A stretch of DNA of 64,000 bases. Source: Zymobacter sp047495495. GTDB lineage: Bacteria; Pseudomonadota; Gammaproteobacteria; Pseudomonadales; Halomonadaceae. The position numbers and the translations under genes were made by a program. Location: NCBI RefSeq assembly GCF_047495495.1, contig NZ_CP179930.1:1054001-1118000 (forward strand), in the 5' to 3' direction. Of the stretch, positions 54,462-61,960 are shown one piece after another. How positions within the stretch are numbered: the first letter of the stretch is position 1; the number at the start of each line of letters is the position of its first letter. The notes beneath the pieces are model-generated. The model searched no databases, was not told the origin of the DNA, and was given only the letters and a program-made list of their open reading frames with translations.

Positions 54462-54818
54462 ATGAATGTGAACTACATAGGTCCTGTCGGCATGGATGCG
54501 TGTCACCCCGCCACCCGTGGGTGCGATTTCTCCGGATTCCCCGATAGCTGCTACCTGGTAGAGGTCAGTGATATGGCCGGTGTGGATGGGCCGATCATTG
54601 AGGGGGATCTGCTGGTGGTCGATGAGCAGCGGTATCCCCATCATGACGACTTCATTATCGTCAATATTGGGCGACACTCACGCCTGCACCGCACCATCAG
54701 AATGGGCGACAGGATGCTGGCTATCCCAATGCTGGGTCCCAGGAATGCCTTTCCCGTCACACAGGAGATATTCCGGGGCGTTGTCATCTGTCAGCATCGA
54801 CGGTTTTTCTACATCTGA
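54462..54818 (+). CDS. UmuD-like S24-fold protein lacking catalytic residues
   Basis: The 118 residues align by eye with the UmuD/LexA core: VDGPIIEGDLLVVD for IDGGISDGDLLIVD, RMLAIPMLGPRNAFPVT for VQLIPMNSAYSPIT and FRGVVICQHRRF for FGVVIHVVK. The position of the catalytic Ser (SGDSM) reads SDMAG, giving Ala, and the catalytic Lys position reads His. So self-cleavage is not expected. No UmuC follows. An SOS-like box is upstream. Confidence 0.7.
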   Translation: MNVNYIGPVGMDACHPATRGCDFSGFPDSCYLVEVSDMAGVDGPIIEGDLLVVDEQRYPHHDDFIIVNIGRHSRLHRTIRMGDRMLAIPMLGPRNAFPVTQEIFRGVVICQHRRFFYI

Positions 54819-54855
54819 AGCGGCTAGCCCACATAAGGCGCTAGTCGGAAACAGG

Positions 54856-54881
54856 AAGGGTTGCCTTAGCAGGCAACCCTT
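54856..54881. terminator. Bidirectional hairpin between the UmuD-like gene and the lysis cassette
   Basis: AAGGGTTGCC, TTAGCA, GGCAACCCTT: a perfect 10-bp stem between convergent units. Confidence 0.8.
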
Positions 54882-54892
54882 GTGCGTATGGC

Positions 54893-55159
54893 TCATTGAT
54901 GAGCCAGTGCTTCCGTCATGCATTGGCGCAGGCCGTCTATTTCCTGAGCGCACAGCGCCCAAGACGCTTCGGTCTCTTCAAGCTGCTTGAGCAGATCACC
55001 ATTGGTTCTCAGGTGGCGTGCGGGTAGCAGGCAGGGCTTAGGTATCGCGCAGGCGTTGACGATAAGCGTTGGCGCCGGAGAGGGCGTCTCGGTCGCGCAG
55101 CCGGCCAAATTCAGCAGGCAGGCGATGAGCAGCCCATTGGCGCAGTTGATCGTTTTCAT
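54893..55159 (-). CDS. Rz1-like outer-membrane spanin lipoprotein (LysC-type)
   Basis: The 88 residues begin with a lipoprotein signal (ACLLNLAGC, acylated Cys at 21) and a Pro-rich stretch (ETPSPAP). It lies in a different frame and overlaps the Rz-like gene by about 120 bases, the arrangement of P2 lysB/lysC. It would form the outer-membrane half of the spanin complex that breaks the outer membrane at lysis. Last gene of the cassette. Confidence 0.75.
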   Translation of the reverse strand: MKTINCANGLLIACLLNLAGCATETPSPAPTLIVNACAIPKPCLLPARHLRTNGDLLKQLEETEASWALCAQEIDGLRQCMTEALAHQ

Positions 55160-55439
55160 CTTCCAGCTTCCTTAGGGTGGCCAATCGATTCTGGGCAAGG
55201 CGTTCGAGCTCGGCCTGCGCTTCAGCAGACTGGCGCTGCTGTTCATTGAGGTGAGTGATTTGCTGCTGCAGGCGTTCGATGACGTGCTGGCGCTGGTCGG
55301 AAGCGGCGCGCTGCTGTGCGTAGGTTTCCTGCAGGCGTTTGTTGCGTTCCTGCAGTGTCTGCAGGCGCAGGAAGAAGGCGCTGCACACGCAGGCCAAGAC
55401 AAGCAGTGCGATGTTCAATGGTTTGCTGAGCAGGCTCAT
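55038..55439 (-). CDS. Rz-like inner-membrane spanin (LysB-type)
   Basis: The 133 residues have one N-terminal membrane segment (about 7-25) and a long coiled coil rich in Gln, Glu and Arg (HVIERLQQQITHLNEQQRQ). The end RLRDRDALSGANAYRQRLRDT matches phage LysB/Rz proteins. The start at 55439 overlaps the endolysin stop as ATGA, and GAGGAG precedes it. It pairs with the overlapping Rz1-like gene. Confidence 0.85.
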   Translation of the reverse strand: MSLLSKPLNIALLVLACVCSAFFLRLQTLQERNKRLQETYAQQRAASDQRQHVIERLQQQITHLNEQQRQSAEAQAELERLAQNRLATLRKLEDENDQLRQWAAHRLPAEFGRLRDRDALSGANAYRQRLRDT

Positions 55440-55942
55440 GGTGGACTCTCCTCGGGGGTGGGTGAATCGATACCGTAAAGGCACAGGCGGCGCTCCATGG
55501 CGCGGCGGCGAACCAGTCCCTGCAGGGCTCGCTGGTGCTCGCCGTGGCCGGCATATACCCAGCGGGTCATTTCATCGCAGGCGGCCTGTACGTTGCCTTC
55601 ATTGAGCCGCTCCAGCAGTGTCGACCGCCGGAAGTTACGCTCGCCGACGTTGTAGACAAACGAGGCCAGTGCCGCTCTGCGCGTGATGGGCTGAGCCACT
55701 TTTACGCTCTGGTCAACGACATCCAGTGCTTCGCCAAGATCCTGCTTCAACAGCGTTTCGCATTCTTCCGCACTGTGTTCTTGCCCGGGCTGCACATCGC
55801 TGCCCGTGTGCCCATAGCAGATGGTGGGAATGCCGATCGGGTCTAGGTAGGTGCGATATGACAGTCCCTCATAGGGCATGACAATGGCGAGACCCATTGC
55901 CAGCGCTAGTCCAGTCAGAAGGCGGGGGGATTCGCTCATCAT
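55436..55942 (-). CDS. Phage GH24 endolysin with signal-anchor (SAR) N-terminus
   Basis: The 168 residues begin with a weakly hydrophobic segment (about 8-22, LLTGLALAMGLAIVM), rich in Ala and Gly as in SAR endolysins of phages 21 and P1. The catalytic triad spacing Glu-8-Asp-5-Thr is met by Glu25, Asp34 and Thr40 (EGLSYRTYLDPIGIPTICYG). It would be exported inactive by the Sec system and released when the membrane is depolarised. Second gene in the holin-endolysin-spanin order. Confidence 0.9.
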   Translation of the reverse strand: MMSESPRLLTGLALAMGLAIVMPYEGLSYRTYLDPIGIPTICYGHTGSDVQPGQEHSAEECETLLKQDLGEALDVVDQSVKVAQPITRRAALASFVYNVGERNFRRSTLLERLNEGNVQAACDEMTRWVYAGHGEHQRALQGLVRRRAMERRLCLYGIDSPTPEESPP

Positions 55943-56191
55943 TCATCGCCTCCGCCTACGCAGCCAGTGTCCGATCAGATCGGTAATGCGAAATATCCAG
56001 TACGTGAGCTGTACGGCGATCACAAGCAAGGTGCCGTACTGAATCAAAACGGGCACGGTGATTCCCTTGACCGTCGTCAGCAGATAGGTCACTCCCGGTA
56101 GTGTGTGCGCAATGCCTGCTGCAACATCGTGTCCGTGTAACATGCGATTCTTCTCATCTGTTTCAGTGCTGACAGAGTGGGCAACATTCAT
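55943..56191 (-). CDS. Holin or pinholin-like small membrane protein
   Basis: The 82-residue protein has one or two membrane segments (about 28-45 and 46-66, VPVLIQYGTLLVIAVQLTYW) and a very basic C-terminus (HWLRRRRR). It is directly upstream of and abuts the endolysin gene. The holin call is from position and topology, as sequence similarity is not evident to me. The ATG at 56191 follows AGGAG by seven bases; longer in-frame starts are less likely. Confidence 0.65.
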   Translation of the reverse strand: MNVAHSVSTETDEKNRMLHGHDVAAGIAHTLPGVTYLLTTVKGITVPVLIQYGTLLVIAVQLTYWIFRITDLIGHWLRRRRR

Positions 56192-56354
56192 GCTGCAGCT
56201 CCTCATGAGGTAGAGACAGAAAGCGCATGGGAGAAAGGCACTGTAATGCGAGGGCGATTTGCGCAGACAGGCAGGCAGTGACGCTTCTTTTGCTGCTATG
56301 GAAGTAGCGCCTTTGTTGAAATGCCTCAGGGGCATGGTCGAGCTGTGTGTTCAT
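56163..56354 (-). CDS. Possible small gene leading the lysis cassette
   Basis: It encodes 63 residues starting MNTQLDHAPEAFQQRRYF, with an amphipathic middle (QIALALQCLSPMRFLSL). It overlaps the holin-like start by 29 bases, as translationally coupled phage genes often do. A CAGGTG sequence lies a few bases upstream. I do not recognise it. Confidence 0.4.
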   Translation of the reverse strand: MNTQLDHAPEAFQQRRYFHSSKRSVTACLSAQIALALQCLSPMRFLSLPHEELQHECCPLCQH

Positions 56355-56794
56355 GTTTCACCTGATTAATGAGTAGTGTGGTGTGCGTATCCTCCGGTAT
56401 CTCTTGTCTCGATGGATGGGCGATGGCCAGACAGTTCTCTATAGATAATATCGTGGCGCGCAGTGTGACCGGATGCTCATAGACTGGTGTTTTATAAGGC
56501 AATGCACAATGTGCGGGGGTTGTAACTGCGTGCTTGATGACGTACTGCTTCGGTGGGGTAGAACACGGGTTCAGTGTGGAATCATCACGCCGAAAAAGGG
56601 CTTACGTGTGTGATGGACAAGCAGAAAATAGGGAAACATATGGCCTGCAGAGAGGCATATTCGAAGGAAAGTGAGCGGGTAAAAAGAAGCGAATAGCAGG
56701 TTAGGAGAAGGGCGACGGAAGCTTGAATGCAACGAGGGCACGGTGTTTGACCACCGTGCCCTCTGCGTGCGCTATTGCGCGAAGTGAATCGAGA
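56355..56794. other. Gap upstream of the lysis cassette
   Basis: It should contain the cassette promoter (read leftwards). I found no convincing SOS box and no TGT-N12-ACA Ogr-type site in it. Confidence 0.45.
56731..56764 (-). terminator. Hairpin after the coiled-coil membrane protein gene
   Basis: GAGGGCACGGTG pairs with CACCGTGCCCTC across six bases; 12 bp perfect stem, weak T tract on the minus strand. Confidence 0.6.
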
Positions 56795-57832
56795 TTACAC
56801 TTCTTCGACGTGCGCGATATGGCGGCGTGCGCCGAACTTACCGGCCAGCGTACTGACGATAGCGGCAATCAGGAGGCCGATGAAGCCCCAGATAGAAGCC
56901 GCCGCGATGGCGCTGGTAGCGCGAGCAGCCTGCTGGCGAGCTTGGTCGACGAGCTGATCGGCCTGCTGGCGAACGTCATTGACCTGCTGTTCGATCTGGT
57001 TGAAGCGATCACGGGCCGTGTTGACGGCTTGCTGATAGCGTTCGATGGCCTGATCGACCGTCTGTTCAGCCTGCTGCTGAGACATCTGACTGTTGTTGAC
57101 CAGCGCTTTTACAGCGTCATTGCGGTCGATCTGCTGTGACAGACCTTCAATGCGTTGTTTCAGCGAAGTGACGAACTGCTGGGCGGCCTGATCGAACTGG
57201 CTCGGGTCACGACGAACAACGTCGAACGCTTTCATCATGTCCTGATGCGCGGCCTGAAGTTGCTGATCAAGGTAATCTGGCTGAAGAGCCGGAACGCCTG
57301 ATTTCTGCAGCGCCTGACGGATATCGCTGGACACATCCTGCTGTTCCAGACGATCGCTCAAGCGAAAGCGTTCGTCGATCTTGCCTGTCAGATCACCGAT
57401 ACCGTGCGCCAGACCGCCGGCCAGATTGCCCGCACCTGACAGGGCGGAACCGGTAACGGATGCTGTCGTACCGATGACGGCGCCCGCCATGTGGGCCATG
57501 CCGCTGATGGCCATAGCACTCAGGATCGCAGCGATGATGAGTGATGCGCCCCATACGAGAAAGCCGTGGATGGCGCCTGCGTAGCCGGCCAGACGGCCTG
57601 CCACGAAGCCCCCTACGGCGAGGCTGACCAGTAGCGATATGGCAGACCAGACGCCGAAGGCTGTACCAACGCCACCGACAGGATCGCTGGACATTGGGTC
57701 TGTCATGCCAAAGCCGATGGCCGTACCCAGAAGAGACATCAGAAGCGAAACCGCCAGTGCAGAAACGACCCCACCGATGATGCTGCCCCATGAAACGCGT
57801 CGCAGAGTAAACGCTTTCGTCTGTTCAATCAT
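56795..57832 (-). CDS. Membrane protein with central coiled coil, unknown function
   Basis: The 345 residues have four N-terminal membrane segments (from WGSIIGGVVSALAVSLLMSLLG at about 15 to about 145), rich in Gly and Ala. A long hydrophilic Gln-rich helical region (about 150-310) follows, and one last membrane segment (about 312-332). The order suggests a cytoplasmic or periplasmic coiled-coil loop anchored at both ends. I do not recognise a named family. Confidence 0.7.
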   Translation of the reverse strand: MIEQTKAFTLRRVSWGSIIGGVVSALAVSLLMSLLGTAIGFGMTDPMSSDPVGGVGTAFGVWSAISLLVSLAVGGFVAGRLAGYAGAIHGFLVWGASLIIAAILSAMAISGMAHMAGAVIGTTASVTGSALSGAGNLAGGLAHGIGDLTGKIDERFRLSDRLEQQDVSSDIRQALQKSGVPALQPDYLDQQLQAAHQDMMKAFDVVRRDPSQFDQAAQQFVTSLKQRIEGLSQQIDRNDAVKALVNNSQMSQQQAEQTVDQAIERYQQAVNTARDRFNQIEQQVNDVRQQADQLVDQARQQAARATSAIAAASIWGFIGLLIAAIVSTLAGKFGARRHIAHVEEV

Positions 57833-58167
57833 GATGATTCATTCCTTGATCTACGGCACAGGTCGTCTTTAACGCAAAGACACCGGTATGCCACGGAGAC
57901 AACGTTGAGCCTTATCCTGACTCGACGTCTATCAATGTAGACCAGCCCGTCAGGAATCCCATCAATGAAAGACGGTTTGTGGTGATAAAGGCGACGCTTG
58001 GCGCGGTGCAGGTATGATCGTGAGCGCGAAAGGAAGGTTGGTAGCGCGCGAGGGGGAGTGGTGTACCGTGAATGAAAGAGGGATGGCGGTGTATGAATAG
58101 GAGAGTCCGGCAGAATAAAAAAGGAGCCAAGAAGGCTCCTTTTTTATTACCGCAAGAACTGGAACGC
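57833..58167. other. Gap between the coiled-coil protein and the GRP porter
   Basis: It includes a terminator for the porter gene. No gene is seen. Confidence 0.5.
58119..58147. terminator. Terminator of the GRP sugar porter gene
   Basis: AAAAAAGGAGCC, AAGAA, GGCTCCTTTTTT: functions in both orientations. Confidence 0.92.
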
Positions 58168-59154
58168 TTATTGCTGAGCGTTCTGGGCAGGCAGTGTATC
58201 CGTTGCCTGCGGCGCAGCCGTAGCGGATGTGTCGACCGTCGTGGTGATGGCCGGTTTTTTGGCGCTGGCATCGGAACCGTCTTTCGGGATGGTACCGATC
58301 ATGATGGCGCCGGCAATGACGAGAGCGACACCCACCAGTGAGAACACCAGTTCGCGGGAAGTCTTGCTTTCTTTGAGGATGAAGATACCGCCAAGAGTAG
58401 CGATCGCCAGGTTGGCTTGGGAAAGGGAGAAGCCGATGGCCGTACCAATGCGTGCGACAGCCAGCATCATGGTGACGTTACCGACTGCCCAGACCAGGCC
58501 CGGAATGACGTTGAGGGCCGTATCACGGGACAGCGGTTTGTGGGCCAGAGACATGATCAGTGCACCACCGACCATACCGATAGCCTGCGGCAGCAGCAGA
58601 CCCCAGACGCCGTCACCTTCGACGTGACCCAGACGCGGGATGAGCACGTAGGCAACGTAACCGGCGGTGGAAATCAGCAGACGAATGATACCGGTGAGCA
58701 TGTCACTGGTAGATTCACCGGCTGTTTCAGATACAGCGGTTTTGTCCTTGATGGAGGTAGCAATGGCACCCAGAACGATCAGCAGCAGTGCGATACCGCC
58801 GATGATACGCGCGTAAGAAGAGCTCCATTCACCCAGTACCAGCACACCCAGCAGCGCAGTGAAGATCAACTGCATGCTGGTGGACAGCGGCATGGCCTTG
58901 GATACGCCCAGACGGTGGATGGCAGCGAACTGGTTGATCTGACCGATGGCCCAGCAGATACCAGATGCGATGCCGATCCAGAAGATATAGGACGTCATCA
59001 CCGGCTGCTTGACCAGGAAGATGATAATGGCCAGTACCAGTGCACCGAGGGTAACCCCCAGCGTCTGACGATGCTGTGTTCCACCAAAATGTGTTGCGAT
59101 GAGCGGCATCATACCCCACATCAGGGCAGGCACCAGGGCCAACAGGATATCCAT
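58168..59154 (-). CDS. GRP family sugar uptake protein (GlcU/RbsU-like)
   Basis: The 328 residues form about ten membrane segments. MDILLALVPALMWGMMPLIATHF in part, SICWAIGQINQFAAI-like and VSKAMPLSTSMQLIFTALLGVLVLGEW are the landmarks of the glucose/ribose porter family known best from Bacillus, Staphylococcus and Lactobacillus. They take up glucose or ribose with protons. A C-terminal tail rich in Ala/Thr (about 285-328) is unusual for the family. Its presence in a gammaproteobacterium suggests transfer, but base composition does not stand out. Confidence 0.82.
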   Translation of the reverse strand: MDILLALVPALMWGMMPLIATHFGGTQHRQTLGVTLGALVLAIIIFLVKQPVMTSYIFWIGIASGICWAIGQINQFAAIHRLGVSKAMPLSTSMQLIFTALLGVLVLGEWSSSYARIIGGIALLLIVLGAIATSIKDKTAVSETAGESTSDMLTGIIRLLISTAGYVAYVLIPRLGHVEGDGVWGLLLPQAIGMVGGALIMSLAHKPLSRDTALNVIPGLVWAVGNVTMMLAVARIGTAIGFSLSQANLAIATLGGIFILKESKTSRELVFSLVGVALVIAGAIMIGTIPKDGSDASAKKPAITTTVDTSATAAPQATDTLPAQNAQQ

Positions 59155-59276
59155 GAAACTCTCCTCACGAGTGTTGGTGCGGCCTAGAGGGGGCCGCTTT
59201 CTTGCGAAAGGTGTCAGGATGGGGAATCAACCTTCTCCTGACAATAAGCATGCGCTGGCATGCCGCAGCTTTAGGC

Positions 59277-59948
59277 CTAATTAACGGCTATTTGCCGAAA
59301 AAGACGACGTGCCAGTAGGCAAAGCTCAAGGGTGCCCATACAGATCAGCATATAGCCGATAGATTCTGTGGTCTCCTCGGCTAGGTTCTTCACGATGCGA
59401 ATGTAGTGCTCGCCCATGACATCCATCCATAGTACCTGACGCCCGAACAGACGAGAGAAGACGTACGTTGTCAGCACGCCCGCCATCAACAGACCGAACG
59501 AATAGGAACCCGCGTAAATGTTCAGCTCCTGCAGAAAGGCCTTCCAGTGACGCACCAGCGTGTACACGGCGTACAGCGCCAGAATGGCCACGATGGCTTT
59601 CCAGATGGCCTTGGTGCCAACCAGATCTTCGAAGCGCAGATGGTTCTGGCGCGCGATGGACGCCAGCAGAAACAGGCCTAGCAATAGACACCCATTGCGA
59701 AGGACGGGCCATTTTGCACGGGCAAAGAGTGTAAATACAACCGAAAGACTCAACATCAGGTTCTGCATGAACTCTGAGAAACCGAAATGAGAGGAGTCGA
59801 ACTTGTCGTAGCCCAGATCGGGAAGGCGGGCTTCCCAATGAATACCCAGATTGTAGATGACGAATAGAGCGATGTAGCACAGTAAGCGCAGCAACATGGC
59901 GTTGCGCTGTCCCGCCGTCAGCGGTAGAAGAGGTGATGGATGTGCCAT
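59277..59948 (-). CDS. Polytopic membrane protein of unknown function
   Basis: The 223 residues have about six membrane segments. The N-terminal part carries an exposed loop (GIHWEARLPDLGYDKFDSSHFGFSEF), and the C-terminal part reads EHYIRIVKNLAEETTESIGYMLICMGTLEL. It has the look of a small conserved membrane family, but I cannot name it. It stands about 120 bases upstream of the porter on the same strand. Confidence 0.65.
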   Translation of the reverse strand: MAHPSPLLPLTAGQRNAMLLRLLCYIALFVIYNLGIHWEARLPDLGYDKFDSSHFGFSEFMQNLMLSLSVVFTLFARAKWPVLRNGCLLLGLFLLASIARQNHLRFEDLVGTKAIWKAIVAILALYAVYTLVRHWKAFLQELNIYAGSYSFGLLMAGVLTTYVFSRLFGRQVLWMDVMGEHYIRIVKNLAEETTESIGYMLICMGTLELCLLARRLFRQIAVN

Positions 59949-60200
59949 AGCAGAGACCCCGTAGGATGAAAAGAATATAGGTCGTAGAGCATGCCGATCG
60001 TTTGGTCGCTAATTGTAACGGCATGCCCGTCCTACATGCAGCACAAATCCCATATTAATATGTCATATCGTGCTTTTATCCGGTTTATGTGGCTTCATCG
60101 GGGGGTTGTATTGGCGTTTCGAGTCGATTAGAGTGAGTCTTGTGTTACAAGAAGTAGCACTAATATGTCTATCTGAAACATTCCCATGGAGGGGATTGTC

Positions 60201-60371
60201 ATGACTCGACAGGAACGTCTGAATGTCATCCGTACGGCAGCCGAACACCGCCGCCTGATCAATGAAACGGCTCGCCGCCAGTTTGACCTGAATGCCAATG
60301 ACCTGCGTGCTCGCTCGCATTGGCTGACGCAGACGGCCGCCATGATGTCGCGGCCTTCTCGCGTCCTGTAA
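60201..60371 (+). CDS. Small basic protein, unknown
   Basis: The 56 residues start MTRQERLNVIRTAAEHRRL and read as mostly helical and basic. A strong GGAGGGG site lies six bases before the ATG, better than for most genes nearby, and a stem-loop follows at 60388. These two points support a real gene; the family is unknown. Confidence 0.5.
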   Translation: MTRQERLNVIRTAAEHRRLINETARRQFDLNANDLRARSHWLTQTAAMMSRPSRVL

Positions 60372-60387
60372 CAGCGGTACCGTTCGA

Positions 60388-60429
60388 CAGTTGCAGCCCG
60401 ACTGACAGGAGGTCAACGGGCTGCAACTG
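60388..60429 (+). terminator. 13-bp hairpin after the small basic protein gene
   Basis: CAGTTGCAGCCCG (60388-60400) and CGGGCTGCAACTG (60417-60429) are perfect complements. No T run follows, so this may be a stabilising stem rather than an intrinsic terminator. Confidence 0.5.
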
Positions 60430-60462
60430 CCGCTTGATCTGTCGCCGCCGAGCGATATCCTG

Positions 60463-60588
60463 TTACCGCTTACCGCTTACCGCTTACCGCTTACCGCTTA
60501 CCGCTTACCGCTTACCGCTTACCGCTTACCGCTTACCGCTTACCGCTTACCGCTTACCGCTTACCGCTTACCGCTTACCGCTTACCGC
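60463..60588. repeat. 7-bp tandem repeat, 18 perfect copies
   Basis: TTACCGC is repeated 18 times without substitution; a nineteenth copy carries one extra C. Confidence 0.97.
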
Positions 60589-60777
60589 TTACCCGCGCTC
60601 AGATCAGAAGTCGTGCTGCTTGCACGCTACTGCCAAGTAGCGTGCCCGTGATAGCTGTGCTACGCCTTCATCAATGCTTCATCTCTTTAAATCGTCGTCA
60701 AGGACGTGTTAGCGCACTGACGCCGAAATAGCGGTATTTTGCGCCAGCCTTGCAATACTCATATGCCTATAAGAAGA

Positions 60778-60814
60778 AAGCGGCGCTCTAGTTCAACCAG
60801 AGCGCCGCTTTCGT
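60778..60814. terminator. Terminator of the amidase gene
   Basis: AAAGCGGCGCTCT pairs with AGAGCGCCGCTTT across about 11 bases. Confidence 0.85.
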
Positions 60815-60826
60815 GTAGTGACGTGC

Positions 60827-61960
60827 CTATGCGGGCAACGGATAGCGTTTGAAATAGGACTGCACGCTATTGTAGAGCGCTTCAGCAAGCGCCCTTTGAT
60901 GCTCGGAGGTTACCAGCCGGCGACAGTCGTCCCGATTACTCATGAAGCCGTTCTCGACCAGGATCGAAGGAATTTCTGGTGATTTGAGCACGGCAAAGGC
61001 CGCTTGGTTGACGTGACGTTGATGCAGGGCGGTTGCATGGGAAAGTTCCGGCAGCATCAGCTTGCCCAGATTCTGACTGGCCGCGATCGTGCCTTGCATC
61101 GACATTTCCAGTAGCATCGACGATAGGCGAGGATCGTCACGGTGCAGAGCGCTTTCGCGCAGTGATGCATATTGGTCGGCGCTGTTCTCACTGTCGGCCA
61201 TCCAGCGTGCCATGGCCGATGAAGAACCATGTTCGGACAGAATATACACCGAGGCCCCTTTGGCGCTGGAAACGGGTGCAGCATCAGCATGGACGGAGAT
61301 GAACATATGCGCACCGACATCGCTGGCTGCCAGAATGCGTTCATGCAGTGGCACGAAATAGTCGCCGGTACGAATCAAGCGTGGTTTGAAGGCTGCGTTT
61401 TTCTGCAGTAACCCAAAGAGTTGCTGCGCAATGCTGAAGGCAACCAGCTTTTCGTGGGCACCGTCATGGCTGACAGCGCCCGGATCTTTACCGCCATGAC
61501 CGGGGTCGATGGCAATGATCGCTGGGCGGGCGCTGGAAACACGCTGTCCTGCTGCACGTGCTGCGGCGCTGCCGTCCAATGTCACGATCACCTTGCCGGA
61601 AGGCTGTGCGCGCAAGGATGCTTTGACGTCGTGCTGAAGGTCCAGCACAAGCCGCAGTCCGTTGCCCTTCACGCCACTGCGAACGCGAGTGATTGGCCCT
61701 GAAGCCAGTGCGGAAGTATCCGGCAGTGGAGGTGCGATACCCGGCAGGTCGATAATCAGTCGAGGCGGATTGGAAAGCGTGAAGCATGATGCGTTCATGA
61801 CAGGAGCCGTGGTATCGAATACCAGTTCGGTCACGGACGAATGACGTGACATGCCGTAGCGCTGTATCCGCGGTCCGGCCGTGGCTCCCCAGGCCGAACG
61901 GCCGTAGACGGGGACCAGTGAAAGACCACTGATCAGCCCGATGAAGTCGCGGCGTCTCAT
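60827..61960 (-). CDS. amiC: N-acetylmuramoyl-L-alanine amidase (AmiC-type, Tat-exported)
   Basis: It cleaves the peptide from peptidoglycan at cell separation. The 377 residues start with a Tat signal (RRRDFIG then a hydrophobic stretch), then an AMIN domain (about 45-130) and an Amidase_3 domain with zinc ligands in IDPGHGGKDPGA, AHEKL and ISVHADA. The catalytic Glu is in ILVENGFMSN. An EnvC/NlpD-regulated autoinhibitory helix is likely around SMQGTIAASQNL. Tat export agrees with E. coli AmiA and AmiC. Confidence 0.93.
   Translation of the reverse strand: MRRRDFIGLISGLSLVPVYGRSAWGATAGPRIQRYGMSRHSSVTELVFDTTAPVMNASCFTLSNPPRLIIDLPGIAPPLPDTSALASGPITRVRSGVKGNGLRLVLDLQHDVKASLRAQPSGKVIVTLDGSAAARAAGQRVSSARPAIIAIDPGHGGKDPGAVSHDGAHEKLVAFSIAQQLFGLLQKNAAFKPRLIRTGDYFVPLHERILAASDVGAHMFISVHADAAPVSSAKGASVYILSEHGSSSAMARWMADSENSADQYASLRESALHRDDPRLSSMLLEMSMQGTIAASQNLGKLMLPELSHATALHQRHVNQAAFAVLKSPEIPSILVENGFMSNRDDCRRLVTSEHQRALAEALYNSVQSYFKRYPLPA

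Larger units (their letters stand above)
60372..60826. other. Gap with hairpin and 7-bp tandem repeat
   Basis: It contains a long inverted repeat, the 18-copy repeat and the amidase terminator. No gene is supported. Confidence 0.6.
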
